Origin: Candidatus Opimibacter skivensis
GTDB taxonomy: Bacteria > Bacteroidota > Bacteroidia > Chitinophagales > Saprospiraceae
Assembly (NCBI GenBank): GCA_016721905.1
Contig: JADKHH010000030.1
Span: 1-64,000, forward strand
Length of the DNA stretch: 64,000 bases
Direction: 5' to 3'
Part shown: positions 37,850 through 46,590 of the stretch, one piece after another
How the letters are laid out: every line of letters starts with the position of its first letter
How positions within the stretch are numbered: the first letter of the stretch is position 1
Translations under genes and position numbers: made by a program
Notes under the pieces: model-generated
Databases searched by the model: none
Seen by the model: only the letters and a program-made list of their open reading frames with translations
What the model was told of the DNA's origin: nothing

Positions 37850-37926
37850 TTCTTTTCAATTTGATCTGACAGGGGGTTTTCACCTCTTTTGTCCTGGCAA
37901 ACAGTTATGAATTTGTATTCTTTACG

Positions 37927-38121
37927 TTATTTGCACAACATCCTCTTCACTCTGGCTTCATCAGCATTGCTGACAAGTGTAGAACCTGTGAGGCGGAGTT
38001 TAGTGTTCTTATCCCTGTTACGCAGACGGTGGGCTTTATTCGCCTGAAAACGTTTAACCTTACCGGAACCGGTAATTTTAAAACGCTTTTTCGCGCTGCT
38101 ATGGGTCTTCATCTTTGGCAT
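37927..38121 (-). CDS. rpmI: 50S ribosomal protein L35
   Basis: A 64-residue L35, a small very basic large-subunit protein. It has the family opening MPKMKTHSSAKKRFKITGSG and the KAHRLRNRDKNTKLRLTGS stretch, ending RVKRMLCK. It lies between infC (75 bases upstream) and rplT in the usual order, so it is co-transcribed with them. Confidence 0.96.
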   Translation of the reverse strand: MPKMKTHSSAKKRFKITGSGKVKRFQANKAHRLRNRDKNTKLRLTGSTLVSNADEARVKRMLCK

Positions 38122-38196
38122 GGCCTATAGATTTTTATTCAAAAGGAACGCAAAGATAACAATCTATCCTGATTTTCCTAGAGGTGGGTGTGAAGA

Positions 38197-38784
38197 TTAC
38201 TTTTTCTTTTTGGGGGCGATCATAACGATCATCCTTCGGCCTTCCAGCTTTGGCAAGCTTTCTGCTGCGCCATATTCTTCCAGTTCCTTGAGCATTTTCA
38301 GGAGGAGGAGTTCGCCTCTTTCCTTGAAAACGATGGTCCGGCCCCTAAAATGTACATAGGACTTGACCTTTGACCCTTCCTCGAGGAATTTCTGGGCGTG
38401 CTTGACCTTGAATTCAAAGTCATGCTCATCCGTATTAGGGCCAAAGCGGATTTCCTTTATGACTGTTTTGGAGGTATTGGCCTTGATTTCCTTTTCCTTC
38501 TTACGCTTGTTGTAGAGGAATTTGTTGAATTCGATGATCCGGCATACCGGAGGATCTGCATTCGGGGAGATCATGACGAGGTCCTGACCCATGTCTTCAG
38601 CCCAGTTACGGACTTGCCTGGTGGGATAGATACCGGGTTCGATCAGTTTTCCTGCTACTTTGCTTACGTCATCAAGATTGTCACCGACGAGACGGATATC
38701 CTGGACGCGGATATCGCCATTGATCTGGAATTTGTTATCGTCGTGTTTAGTTGGTGGGTAATTACTGGGAAATCGTTTTGCCAA
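38197..38784 (-). CDS. infC: Translation initiation factor IF-3
   Basis: A 195-residue IF-3 that binds the 30S subunit and controls start-codon selection. The N-domain includes INGDIRVQDIRLVGDN and GQDLVMISPNADPPVCRIIE. The linker (YNKRKKEKEIK) and C-domain (IKEIRFGPNTDEHDFEFKVK and KSYVHFRGRTIVFKERGELL) are complete. It starts with ATG, while many infC genes start with AUU for autoregulation, so that mode is not indicated here. It heads the infC-rpmI-rplT operon; thrS, often upstream, is absent. Confidence 0.96.
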   Translation of the reverse strand: MAKRFPSNYPPTKHDDNKFQINGDIRVQDIRLVGDNLDDVSKVAGKLIEPGIYPTRQVRNWAEDMGQDLVMISPNADPPVCRIIEFNKFLYNKRKKEKEIKANTSKTVIKEIRFGPNTDEHDFEFKVKHAQKFLEEGSKVKSYVHFRGRTIVFKERGELLLLKMLKELEEYGAAESLPKLEGRRMIVMIAPKKKK

Positions 38785-38936
38785 GGATTAGTGCTTTAGG
38801 TTATAGATAAAAGGAAAGCAATAGCGCTGTTCCTTTTGGAAATACAAAAGTGATTCGTAAACAGGGGCAATCAATATTAATAACTTGATAAATCCGGTTT
38901 CAGGACACAAAACTAAGGTTATGTATCGTGAAATTG

Positions 38937-41477
38937 TCAAGTATTTTCTTTTTCCATGATTGTCTGGGTGATGACCAGTTCCTGAGTCTCTACGTTAAGA
39001 TCGGCTACAAGATGGCTGCCTTCCACCGGATTTTCATTTAAAATGAACTCGGCCAGGGGATCTTCAATGTACTTCTGGATAGCCCGGTGCAATGGCCTGG
39101 CCCCAAATTGAGGATCAAATCCTTTTTCAGCCACGAAATCTTTTGCCTCAGTAGTCAGTTTCAGGACAAAGCCCATGATAGCCATACGTTTGTATAGGTC
39201 CGTCAGGGTGATGTCAATAATCTTATGGATGTGTTCACGATCCAGGCTGTTGAAAATGACCACATCGTCTATCCTGTTGAGGAATTCAGGGCTAAAGGTC
39301 CGTTTCAGGGCACTCTGGATAACCGATTTGGTCATATCCTGGGAAGCATCCTGGCGAGCTTGAGTAGCAAAACCAACTCCTTGTCCGAAATCTTTCAACT
39401 GCCGGACCCCGATGTTGGAGGTCATGATAATCAGGGTGTTTTTGAAATCCACCTTGCGACCCAGACCATCCGTCAACTGTCCATCATCCAAGACCTGAAG
39501 GAGGATGTTGTAGACGTCAGGGTGTGCTTTTTCAATCTCGTCGAGGAGGACCACACTATAGGGCTTCCTTCTCACTTTTTCAGTTAGCTGACCGCCTTCT
39601 TCATATCCCACATATCCCGGAGGTGCACCTATCAGACGGCTGATCGAGAATTTTTCCATGTATTCACTCATGTCTATCCTGATCAGGGCATCTTCGGTGT
39701 CAAACATATACCTGGCTAAAGCCTTGGCCAGCTCTGTTTTTCCTACACCGGTAGGGCCCAGGAAGATAAATGAGCCGATCGGTTTGGTCGGGTCTTTCAG
39801 GCCAACCCTGTTACGCTGGATGGCTTTTGATACCTTAACAATAGCCTCATCCTGGCCAATGATCACCTTCTTGAGGTCATCAGTCATGCCGACCAGTTTC
39901 TTGCTTTCGCTTTGGGCAACCCTTTTCACCGGAATGCCGGTCATCATGGCTACTACCTCTGCAATATCGTCATCGGTGACCGGGTATTTCCTGGTCTTTG
40001 ATTCTTCTTCCCAGTCTTCTTTTGCTTTCTCAAGCTTTCTGACCAGCTTTGATTCATGGTCGCGCAGGTCAGCAGCCTTTTCGTATTGCTGGCTTTTGAC
40101 GGCTTTATTCTTTTCTTCCTTTAGCTCTTCAATCTGAGCTTCGAGTTCTTCAATGTGTTTAGGAACGTGGATGTTTTTAAGGTGCACCCTTGCTCCGACT
40201 TCATCAAGGACATCTATCGCTTTGTCAGGGAGGAAACGGTCACTGATATAGCGATCGCTGAGTTTGACACAAGCCTTGATAGCCTCATCGGAATAGGATA
40301 CATTATGAAATTCCTCGTATTTCGCTTTTATGTTGTGGAGTATATGTTCAGCCTCTTCTGCGGAAGGTGGATTGACTAATACTTTCTGGAAGCGCCTGTC
40401 AAGAGCTCCATCTTTTTCGATATGCTGACGATATTCATCCAGGGTAGAAGCGCCAATACATTGCAACTCTCCGCGAGAAAGAGCTGGTTTGAAAATATTA
40501 GACGCATCGAGTGAACCGGTAGCGCCACCAGCTCCCACAATCGTATGGATTTCATCAATAAACAGGATGACGTCCCTTGATTTTTCAAGTTCGCCCATGA
40601 TGGCTTTCATCCTTTCTTCGAACTGGCCACGGTATTTGGTGCCGGCAACGAGAGCGGCGAGGTCAAGCATGACAATACGTTTGCCGAAGAGGTTTCTGCT
40701 CACTTTGCGCTGCATAATGCGCAGGGCAAGGCCCTCAACGATAGCAGTTTTTCCAACACCGGGCTCTCCGATCAGGATAGGATTATTCTTTTTACGGCGG
40801 CTCAGAATCTGAGATACCCTTTCGATTTCATTTTCCCTTCCGATGATCGGATCCAGCTTGTCTTCTTCAGCAAGTCTGGTAATATCCCTGCCAAAATTGT
40901 CAAGGACAGGGGTTCGGGATTTTGAAGTGCCTCGTTTTGCACCAAATTGTCCTCCCTTGTCTCCTTCCTCTTCGTATGATCCTTCTGAATCTGATGGTCC
41001 CTGGTTCATAAAATCTTGATAATTTCCTGATTCTTCCTGGATAACGTATTCTAATTCTGACTTATATGATTCGTAATTGATGTCAAATTCTGACAACACC
41101 TTACTGGCGATATTATCCCCGTGTTTAAGGATAGAGAGCATCAGATGCTCCGGGCTGATTTCGTCGCTATTGAGGTTTTTGGCTTCGAGGAAAGTGACCT
41201 TGAGGACCCTTTCCGCCTGCCTGTTGAGCGGGACATTGCCGGCAGAGACAGGGGTATTTTCAGTCCTGTTTTCTGTGATGGTGTCCTCGATTTTGAATTT
41301 CAGTTCCGTAAAATCAACATCCATTGCATCCAAAACCCGGACGGCAAGATTGTCATTGTCGAAAAGCATACCTAAAAGGAGGTGTTCAGTTCCAATGTAA
41401 TCATGCCCGAGTCTTAAAGCTTCATTTCTGCTGAAGGAAATGATCTTCTTGACTTTGGGAGAGAACTTTCTGTTCAT
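38937..41477 (-). CDS. clpC: ATP-dependent Clp protease ATP-binding subunit ClpC
   Basis: An 846-residue Hsp100 unfoldase that feeds substrates to ClpP. Two Clp-N repeats fill residues 1-145 (FSRNEALRLGHDYIGTEHLL). The first AAA domain has Walker A GEPGVGKTA and Walker B VILFIDEIHTIVGAGG. A UVR-type coiled middle segment (KSQQYEKAADLRDHE) is the ClpC hallmark. The second AAA domain has GPTGVGKTELAKAL and VVLLDEIEKAHPDV, then the C-terminal D2-small domain (FLNRIDDVVIFNSL, FDPQFGARPLHRAIQ). Length and all motifs are complete. It is transcribed alone, divergent from the STAS gene. Confidence 0.96.
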   Translation of the reverse strand: MNRKFSPKVKKIISFSRNEALRLGHDYIGTEHLLLGMLFDNDNLAVRVLDAMDVDFTELKFKIEDTITENRTENTPVSAGNVPLNRQAERVLKVTFLEAKNLNSDEISPEHLMLSILKHGDNIASKVLSEFDINYESYKSELEYVIQEESGNYQDFMNQGPSDSEGSYEEEGDKGGQFGAKRGTSKSRTPVLDNFGRDITRLAEEDKLDPIIGRENEIERVSQILSRRKKNNPILIGEPGVGKTAIVEGLALRIMQRKVSRNLFGKRIVMLDLAALVAGTKYRGQFEERMKAIMGELEKSRDVILFIDEIHTIVGAGGATGSLDASNIFKPALSRGELQCIGASTLDEYRQHIEKDGALDRRFQKVLVNPPSAEEAEHILHNIKAKYEEFHNVSYSDEAIKACVKLSDRYISDRFLPDKAIDVLDEVGARVHLKNIHVPKHIEELEAQIEELKEEKNKAVKSQQYEKAADLRDHESKLVRKLEKAKEDWEEESKTRKYPVTDDDIAEVVAMMTGIPVKRVAQSESKKLVGMTDDLKKVIIGQDEAIVKVSKAIQRNRVGLKDPTKPIGSFIFLGPTGVGKTELAKALARYMFDTEDALIRIDMSEYMEKFSISRLIGAPPGYVGYEEGGQLTEKVRRKPYSVVLLDEIEKAHPDVYNILLQVLDDGQLTDGLGRKVDFKNTLIIMTSNIGVRQLKDFGQGVGFATQARQDASQDMTKSVIQSALKRTFSPEFLNRIDDVVIFNSLDREHIHKIIDITLTDLYKRMAIMGFVLKLTTEAKDFVAEKGFDPQFGARPLHRAIQKYIEDPLAEFILNENPVEGSHLVADLNVETQELVITQTIMEKENT

Positions 41478-41851
41478 GTGTGACTCGTAGAATATATTAA
41501 ATTATTGTCCAATATAAGAACATTTCATAAATGTACTATATCTGTAAAACATCCTCATCCAAAATGGTTCCAACAGGCATAATACAGGTATAAACCTGCC
41601 AAATCAACCTGTTCCTGAGCCATTCGTGACGAATTGTCATTAAAACATGCTACAACAAGAAATGCTATTCAAGAACATTATTTTTTGTGATTTAGTTATG
41701 TTAAAAACATGATAATGTTGGTTGAGGGACACTTTACGGACCTTGCATATTAAAGTACCACAGGGGGTAGGTGGAAATTATATGAAAATAGGGTACTTTT
41801 GTGCCCGGGCTGTTTTGAACCCGGCATTTGACATTTTCCAACCCAATCGAG
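41478..41851. other. Divergent intergenic region clpC / STAS
   Basis: A 374-base spacer must carry promoters for both genes. A TACTTTTG at 41794-41801 fits the TAnnTTTG box about 50 bases before the STAS start, but without a good -33 element. No coding region is seen. Confidence 0.4.
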
Positions 41852-42244
41852 ATGAAGTTTACATTAGATAAACAGGACAAATATTCCCTTCTTTCCCTTG
41901 ACGAAGAGAATCTGAACTCCCTCATAGCTCCAGACCTCAAATCGGAATTTGTATTTCTTCGGAATGAAGGAGTACGAAATCTGATCTTTGACCTGAGCAA
42001 TGTGAAGTATGTTGATTCCTCGGGCCTGAGTGCTATTCTCACTGCCAATCGTCTTTGGAAGGATTATGGAAGTTATGTGATCACGGGTATAGCTCATCCC
42101 AGTGTTGAAAAACTGATCAAAATCTCCAGGCTTGATACGATTCTGGCTATTATACCTACGGTGCCTGAAGCCATCGACTATGTGTTTATGGAAGAGGCCG
42201 AGCGCCAGATGAGTGAAGAAGCTCCTGCTTCAGAAGAAGAATAA
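41852..42244 (+). CDS. STAS domain protein (anti-anti-sigma factor-like)
   Basis: A 130-residue STAS-domain protein started at the ATG at 41852 (MKFTLDKQDKY). The core FDLSNVKYVDSSGLSAILTANR contains the conserved DSSGL, whose first Ser is phosphorylated in SpoIIAA-type partners. The ITGIAHPSVEKLIKISRLDTIL part completes the fold. A Glu-rich tail (SEEAPASEEE) follows. No kinase or anti-sigma gene is adjacent. rnz follows after 39 bases on the same strand, so the two may be co-transcribed. Confidence 0.85.
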   Translation: MKFTLDKQDKYSLLSLDEENLNSLIAPDLKSEFVFLRNEGVRNLIFDLSNVKYVDSSGLSAILTANRLWKDYGSYVITGIAHPSVEKLIKISRLDTILAIIPTVPEAIDYVFMEEAERQMSEEAPASEEE

Positions 42245-42283
42245 TCTTACTTTCTCATTCATCCTGCCAACGTGGTGTCGCTC

Positions 42284-43222
42284 ATGGATGAATTTACATT
42301 GACCATCATTGGATCCGGATCAGCATTGCCCATGCATGGTCGTCATCCTTCTGCCCAGGTAATTCAATATGATGATTTGTGTTGTCTGATTGATTGCGGA
42401 GAAGGTACCCAGGAGCGCCTCCGGCCAGCCGGCGTGAGACCTTTTCAAATAGATATCATCCTCATCAGTCATCTCCATGGCGATCATATTTTTGGTTTGC
42501 CTGGTTTGCTGAGTTCATACACCCATCTGGGCAGGACGGAGCCCTTGTCCATATTCGGACCTGTCGGGCTAAAGGGTTTTCTGGAGAGTATCATTGGATA
42601 TACAGAAATGACCGTTTCCTTTCCGCTGAGCATCATCGAAGAATCTCCCGTCGGTCTTAACCGTATTGTTGTAAGGGAGAATATTGAAATATGGACATTC
42701 CCTTTATATCATCGTATAGCCTGTAATGGTTATGTGTTCAGGGAGCTCAGTTCAAATATCAGGTTGAACAAAGACCGCCTGCATGAGTATGGTCTAACTC
42801 CAGTTCAGATTAAGGCAGTGAAGCGCGGCGAAGAAATCGAACATAGCCGTGGCCGGATTCCTTCGTCTGTCTTCATCCTTCAGCCATTGCCGCCTGTCAG
42901 CTATGCATATTGTTCGGATACCAGGTTTGATCAGTGCCTGTTGACCGTTATCCAGGGAGTGTCAGTCTTGTATCATGAGACTACCTTTATGAACGAGCTT
43001 GAAGAAATGGCTGATCATACGGGTCACAGTACGGCGGGGCAGGCGGGGATGATGGCTGCTGAAGCAGGAGTTTCCTGCCTGATCACCGGCCATTATTCTT
43101 CACGCTATAAAGATGTACAACCTCTGATAGAGGAAGCCGGAGTAAACTTCAGGCATGTAATAGAGTCGGAGGAGGGCAAAAAATATAACCTCAGGAATCT
43201 CGCTAAAGGATTAACACACTGA
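42284..43222 (+). CDS. rnz: Ribonuclease Z
   Basis: A 312-residue tRNA 3' endonuclease of the metallo-beta-lactamase fold, started at the ATG at 42284 (an upstream in-frame GTG is less likely). Metal-binding motifs: LISHLHGDHIFGLPGLL, FPLYHRIACNGYVF, YAYCSDTRF with the bridging Asp, LYHETTF, and DHTGHSTAGQAG with LITGHYSSRY. It trims tRNA precursors that lack an encoded CCA, as with both tRNA genes here. A tRNA-Lys gene lies 110 bases downstream. Confidence 0.93.
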   Translation: MDEFTLTIIGSGSALPMHGRHPSAQVIQYDDLCCLIDCGEGTQERLRPAGVRPFQIDIILISHLHGDHIFGLPGLLSSYTHLGRTEPLSIFGPVGLKGFLESIIGYTEMTVSFPLSIIEESPVGLNRIVVRENIEIWTFPLYHRIACNGYVFRELSSNIRLNKDRLHEYGLTPVQIKAVKRGEEIEHSRGRIPSSVFILQPLPPVSYAYCSDTRFDQCLLTVIQGVSVLYHETTFMNELEEMADHTGHSTAGQAGMMAAEAGVSCLITGHYSSRYKDVQPLIEEAGVNFRHVIESEEGKKYNLRNLAKGLTH

Positions 43223-43294
43223 TGGTTGAAGAAATAAACCGAAATGAAATTGGTAAAATGACAGGCACTCCTTAGCTTCAATATGAAAAAGTAA

Positions 43295-43302
43295 TATATT
43301 TG
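43295..43302 (+). promoter_or_regulatory. -7 box of tRNA-Lys
   Basis: TATATTTG fits TAnnTTTG and lies 30 bases before the mature 5' end of tRNA-Lys. The -33 element is not clear. Confidence 0.45.
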
Positions 43303-43331
43303 CGCCCTCAATGCGCAAACGAGCGTGATCA

Positions 43332-43406
43332 TGATAGCGTAGCTCAGCCGGTAGAGCAACGGCCTTTTAAGCCGTGGGTCCTGGGTTCGAATCCCAGCGC
43401 TGTCAC
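43332..43406 (+). tRNA. tRNA-Lys (TTT)
   Basis: The acceptor TGATAGC pairs with GCTGTCA (one T-G pair). The D arm is AGCTCAGCCGGTAGAGC. The anticodon stem ACGGC/GCCGT has loop CTTTTAA (anticodon TTT). The T arm is CTGGG-TTCGAAT-CCCAG. No CCA is encoded. Confidence 0.95.
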
Positions 43407-43410
43407 CCGA

Positions 43411-43440
43411 AAGCACTTCATTCTATGAGGTGCTTTTTTT
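43411..43440 (+). terminator. Terminator of tRNA-Lys
   Basis: An 11-bp stem (AAGCACTTCAT with ATGAGGTGCTT) with a three-base loop is followed by T7. Confidence 0.85.
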
Positions 43441-43514
43441 ATTTTTAGGCCATCAACCTTTTCCACATTGGATTGTTTGCGAAGGATATCAATTAACTCA
43501 AAATCATACCAATT

Positions 43515-44363
43515 ATGAAAAAATGTGTATTCCTAATGTTGGTGTTTGGCTTGAGTACGACCATGATGCGTGCTCAACTTCAAACTCCGGAACCCAGCCC
43601 ACTGGGAAAAGTAGAACAACGAATCGGCCTGGTAGACATCAGTGTTGAGTATTCACGTCCAGGCAAAAAGGGCAGAGTCATTTTTGGTGACGTGGTGCCG
43701 TTTGATCAGGTGTGGCGTACAGGAGCCAATGCGGCTACTAAAATCACTTTTAGTGATGATGTCAACTTTGGCGGTGCTGAAGTAAAGAAAGGAACCTATG
43801 CTATGCTGACAAAGCCAGGAAAGAAAACCTGGTCGGTCATGTTATATCCGCACAATTCTACAAACTATGGCACCTACCTTGAATCAGATGTGCAACCGAT
43901 CACGGTGTCTACGGAGTCTATTGAGATGCCAAAGGAAACAGATGTAGAGTCTTTCATGATTGGATTCGACGGGATGAATAATCACGGAGGCACACTATAC
44001 CTTTTGTGGGAGCGGACCTATGTGCCTGTGGAGATCAAAGTCAATACAGACAAAGCCGTTGAAGCCAACATTGCAAAGGTGATGGAAGGTCCTGCGGCAA
44101 GAGATTATTATTCTGCAGCCTCCTATTACTATGCAGAAAAGAAGGATATGAAGAAAGCCCTGGAGTGGATCAATACCTCTATCGAAAAAGGATATGAGCG
44201 TTATTGGGTGCTGCGTACAAAATCGCTGATTCAGGCTGAACTGGGTGATAAAAAGGGAGCTATTGAAACTGCTACCAAATCACTCGAGATGGCAACTAAA
44301 GATGAGGATACAGCCTACATCAAAATGAATGAGGCGTCCATTGCTGAATGGAAGAAGATGTAA
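43515..44363 (+). CDS. DUF2911 domain secreted protein
   Basis: A 282-residue exported protein with signal MKKCVFLMLVFGLSTTMMRAQ. The DUF2911 domain spans residues about 28-185 (SPLGKVEQRIGLVDISVEYSRP, KKGRVIFGDVVPFDQVWRTGANAATK, GTYAMLTKPGKKTWSVMLY). The C-terminal third is helical and TPR-like (AASYYYAEKKDMKKALEWI, ALIQAELGDKKGAIETATK-like). DUF2911 proteins are common in Bacteroidota; their function is unknown. It is followed by a strong terminator and a heptanucleotide array. Confidence 0.85.
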   Translation: MKKCVFLMLVFGLSTTMMRAQLQTPEPSPLGKVEQRIGLVDISVEYSRPGKKGRVIFGDVVPFDQVWRTGANAATKITFSDDVNFGGAEVKKGTYAMLTKPGKKTWSVMLYPHNSTNYGTYLESDVQPITVSTESIEMPKETDVESFMIGFDGMNNHGGTLYLLWERTYVPVEIKVNTDKAVEANIAKVMEGPAARDYYSAASYYYAEKKDMKKALEWINTSIEKGYERYWVLRTKSLIQAELGDKKGAIETATKSLEMATKDEDTAYIKMNEASIAEWKKM

Positions 44364-44397
44364 ATGTTGATGTAATCAATAACGAAATTCAGATTTT

Positions 44398-44437
44398 AAA
44401 AGGCCTGGAAAGAAATGCTTTCCGGGCCTTTTTTTTT
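44398..44437 (+). terminator. Terminator after DUF2911 gene
   Basis: A 13-bp stem (AAGGCCTGGAAAG with CTTTCCGGGCCTT, one G-T pair) with a five-base loop is followed by T9. The first heptamer of the repeat array begins at the end of the T run. Confidence 0.9.
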
Positions 44438-44587
44438 GTGAGTTGTGAGTTGTGAGTTGTGAGTTGTGAGTGAGACGTGAGACGTGAGACGTGAGACGTG
44501 AGACGTGAGACGTGAGACGTGAGACGTGAGACGTGAGACGTGAGACGTGAGACGTGAGACGTGAGACGTGAGACGTGAGACGTGAGA
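44438..44587 (+). repeat. Heptanucleotide array (GTGAGTT)4 (GTGAGAC)16
   Basis: Four GTGAGTT units (44438-44465) pass into sixteen perfect GTGAGAC units (44470-44581) and a partial one. It starts right after the terminator T run of the DUF2911 gene. Confidence 0.95.
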
Positions 44588-44632
44588 TTTTGGGATAACA
44601 AAGTAAGTATTTTGAGGCATTGAATATGGTTA

Positions 44633-44653
44633 CTCACGCCTCACGCCTCACGA
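44633..44653 (-). repeat. Heptanucleotide array (GTGAGGC)3, inverted
   Basis: On the plus strand this reads CTCACGC, CTCACGC, CTCACGA; on the minus strand, GTGAGGC-type units. It lies 28-48 bases after the stop of the convergent symporter gene and is inverted relative to the array at 44438-44587. Confidence 0.8.
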
Positions 44654-44680
44654 AGCTCCGCTCGCAATTGGGTAATCAGA

Positions 44681-46360
44681 TTATGCCTTTTGCCGGGTAG
44701 ATTTTAGCATCAGATCAATCAGCAAGCCCGCGATGATTACACCTCCGCAGCCGATTACATTGTACCACAGAAAACCTATGTCGGTGGTCCAGTAACAAAC
44801 TAATACGATGGTCTGTGCAATTAAGGCAGCGATAAAAACTGCATTGGAAGACATGGTGCGGATCAGAAAAGCGCTCAGGAAAATGCCCAGCACGGTTCCA
44901 TAAAAAATCGAACCAATGATATTGACAAACTGGATGAGGTTTTCGAACAGACTGCCTATGCTGGCAAAGCCAATGGCAATGAGGCCCCACATGACCGTAA
45001 ATGATTTGGAGGCGATGACATAATGCTTTTCACTGGCTTCTTTGCGGATCAGGCGCTTGTATATATCTACAGTGGTCGTAGCCCCAAGTGCATTGAGGCC
45101 TGAAGCTGTCGCTGACATGCCTGCTGCAATGATCGTCGTGATGAGCAGGCCAATAAATCCATGGGGCAGATAGTCCATGATAAAGCGAAGGAAGACATAG
45201 TCCTTGTCGTTGGATTCTACTTCAGGTAAGTTTTTTTCAATCAGCACCTTTGCTTCTGCGCGTAATGCTTTTTCTTTTGCAACACTTGCATCCATGAGTG
45301 TCTTTTCCGGATAGGTCGCCTCACCTGCCAGGACAGGTGCATATATGGATTGCCTGTTTTCGTGTTCAAGTTTCCATTCTTCCTGCAATTGGGTATAGGC
45401 AGGTCCTGCTGATGTCTCCAGGATATCTTTTTCTACATGTGAATTGAAAAACAACGGAGCGGCCTGGAATTGATAGAAGACAAAAACCATGACGCCAGCG
45501 AGCAGAATAAAAAACTGCATCGGAATCTTAAAAAACGCATTGAACATCAATCCCAGCCTGCCCTCTCGTATGGATTGACCTGAAATATAACGCTGTGCTT
45601 GCGACTGATCTGTTCCGAAATATGCAAGGGCCAGGAATGTTCCGCCGGTGATCCCGGACCAAAAGGTATACCGACTATTCCAGTCAAGACTGAAGTCTAC
45701 CACATTGAGACGGCCATGTGCTCCGGCAATGTACATAGCATCGACCATGCCAATGCCCTGTGGCAATGAATGGAGCGTAATGATAAAAGCTGTTATGATA
45801 CCACCAATCATCACAGCCATCTGGAGTTCATGCGACGCACTTACTGCCTTAGTTCCACCTACTGTGGTATAGAAGGTGACGATCACACCCATGAGGATAA
45901 TCGTCAGGTTAAGATTCCATCCTATAATGCTGGAGAGAATGATGGCTGGTGCAAAAATGGTAATGCCTGTGCCTAACCCACGTTGGAGCATAAAGAGAAA
46001 GGCAGCCAGTATGCGCGTCTTCAGGTCAAAGCGTTGTTCGAGATATTCATAGACCGTAATCACTTTCATGCCGACAAAGCGCGGAATAAAAATGATACAG
46101 ATGATGACCATGGCGATAGGTAACCCAAAATAGAACTGAACAAAGCGCAAGCCATCATCAAAGGCCTGGCCAGGGGTAGAAAGGAATGTGATCGCGCTCG
46201 CCTGCGTAGCCATCACCGAAAGGCCTACGGTCCACCATCTGGTCGTATGACCACCCATGAGATAGGCATCGATGTTTTTATTCTTACGAGTTTTCCATAT
46301 GCCATAAGCGACAATAAAAACAGTTGCGCTGATCAGCACCATCCAGTCCAGTGAACTCAT
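44681..46360 (-). CDS. Sodium:solute symporter (SSS family)
   Basis: A 559-residue inner-membrane transporter of the solute:sodium symporter family with at least 13 hydrophobic helices. Recognisable parts are WTVGLSVMATQASAITFLSTP (helices 1-2 region with the sodium-site residues), FYTTVGGTKAV, TGGTFLALAYFGTDQSQAQRYI (family signature) and the late helix AAGMSATASGLNALGATTTVDIY. A soluble loop of about 80 residues (SHVEKDILETS to ESNDKDYVF) is larger than usual. The solute cannot be predicted. A 35-residue membrane ORF ends two bases before its start, and the two are probably co-translated. Confidence 0.9.
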   Translation of the reverse strand: MSSLDWMVLISATVFIVAYGIWKTRKNKNIDAYLMGGHTTRWWTVGLSVMATQASAITFLSTPGQAFDDGLRFVQFYFGLPIAMVIICIIFIPRFVGMKVITVYEYLEQRFDLKTRILAAFLFMLQRGLGTGITIFAPAIILSSIIGWNLNLTIILMGVIVTFYTTVGGTKAVSASHELQMAVMIGGIITAFIITLHSLPQGIGMVDAMYIAGAHGRLNVVDFSLDWNSRYTFWSGITGGTFLALAYFGTDQSQAQRYISGQSIREGRLGLMFNAFFKIPMQFFILLAGVMVFVFYQFQAAPLFFNSHVEKDILETSAGPAYTQLQEEWKLEHENRQSIYAPVLAGEATYPEKTLMDASVAKEKALRAEAKVLIEKNLPEVESNDKDYVFLRFIMDYLPHGFIGLLITTIIAAGMSATASGLNALGATTTVDIYKRLIRKEASEKHYVIASKSFTVMWGLIAIGFASIGSLFENLIQFVNIIGSIFYGTVLGIFLSAFLIRTMSSNAVFIAALIAQTIVLVCYWTTDIGFLWYNVIGCGGVIIAGLLIDLMLKSTRQKA

Positions 46361-46362
46361 TC

Positions 46363-46470
46363 TTAATTGATATTAAAATACTGCCTGATCAGGAAAAACA
46401 GGACGACCAGAATGGCATTGTACAGCAGGATGAGAACGTAGATCCGGGTCCAGGGAGTTTGTTTGGGCAT
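46363..46470 (-). CDS. Small single-span membrane protein upstream of symporter
   Basis: A 35-residue ORF. It starts MPKQTPWTR, has one hydrophobic helix (IYVLILLYNAILVVLFFLI) and ends RQYFNIN. The stop codon TAA is separated from the symporter ATG by only two bases, so translational coupling is likely. The positive-inside pattern puts the N-terminus in the cytoplasm. Several SSS transporters have tiny accessory subunits; whether this is one is inference. The start codon is directly preceded by a heptanucleotide array, with no room for an ordinary ribosome-binding site other than the repeat itself. Confidence 0.6.
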   Translation of the reverse strand: MPKQTPWTRIYVLILLYNAILVVLFFLIRQYFNIN

Positions 46471-46473
46471 GTG

Positions 46474-46501
46474 GTGAGTTGTGAGTTGTGAGCTGTGAGT
46501 G
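46474..46501 (+). repeat. Heptanucleotide array (GTGAGTT)4
   Basis: Units are GTGAGTT, GTGAGTT, GTGAGCT and GTGAGTG, the same word as at 44438. It abuts the start codon of the small membrane ORF on the minus strand (three bases between). Confidence 0.85.
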
Positions 46502-46549
46502 AAAAGTGATTATCACGCTTAAACACAAGAGATATTATTTATTTTTTCC

Positions 46550-46590
46550 TCAGCCTCAGCCTTCGCCTCAGCCTTCTCTTCCGCCTTTTT
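46550..46590 (-). repeat. Hexanucleotide repeat after PIG-L stop
   Basis: On the minus strand, units of the type AAGGCT/GAGGCG/GAGGCT begin right after the TAG of the PIG-L gene. Read in frame they encode KKAEEKAEAKAEAEEK, before a TAA at 46519-46521. Confidence 0.7.

Noticed and set aside
38197..38784. AUU-start autoregulation of infC
   Set aside because: A plain ATG at 38784 gives a complete N-terminus.
44470..44587. CRISPR or coding low-complexity ORF (HVSRLTS-type translation)
   Set aside because: The 7-bp units have no spacers, and the translated frames are products of the repeat only.
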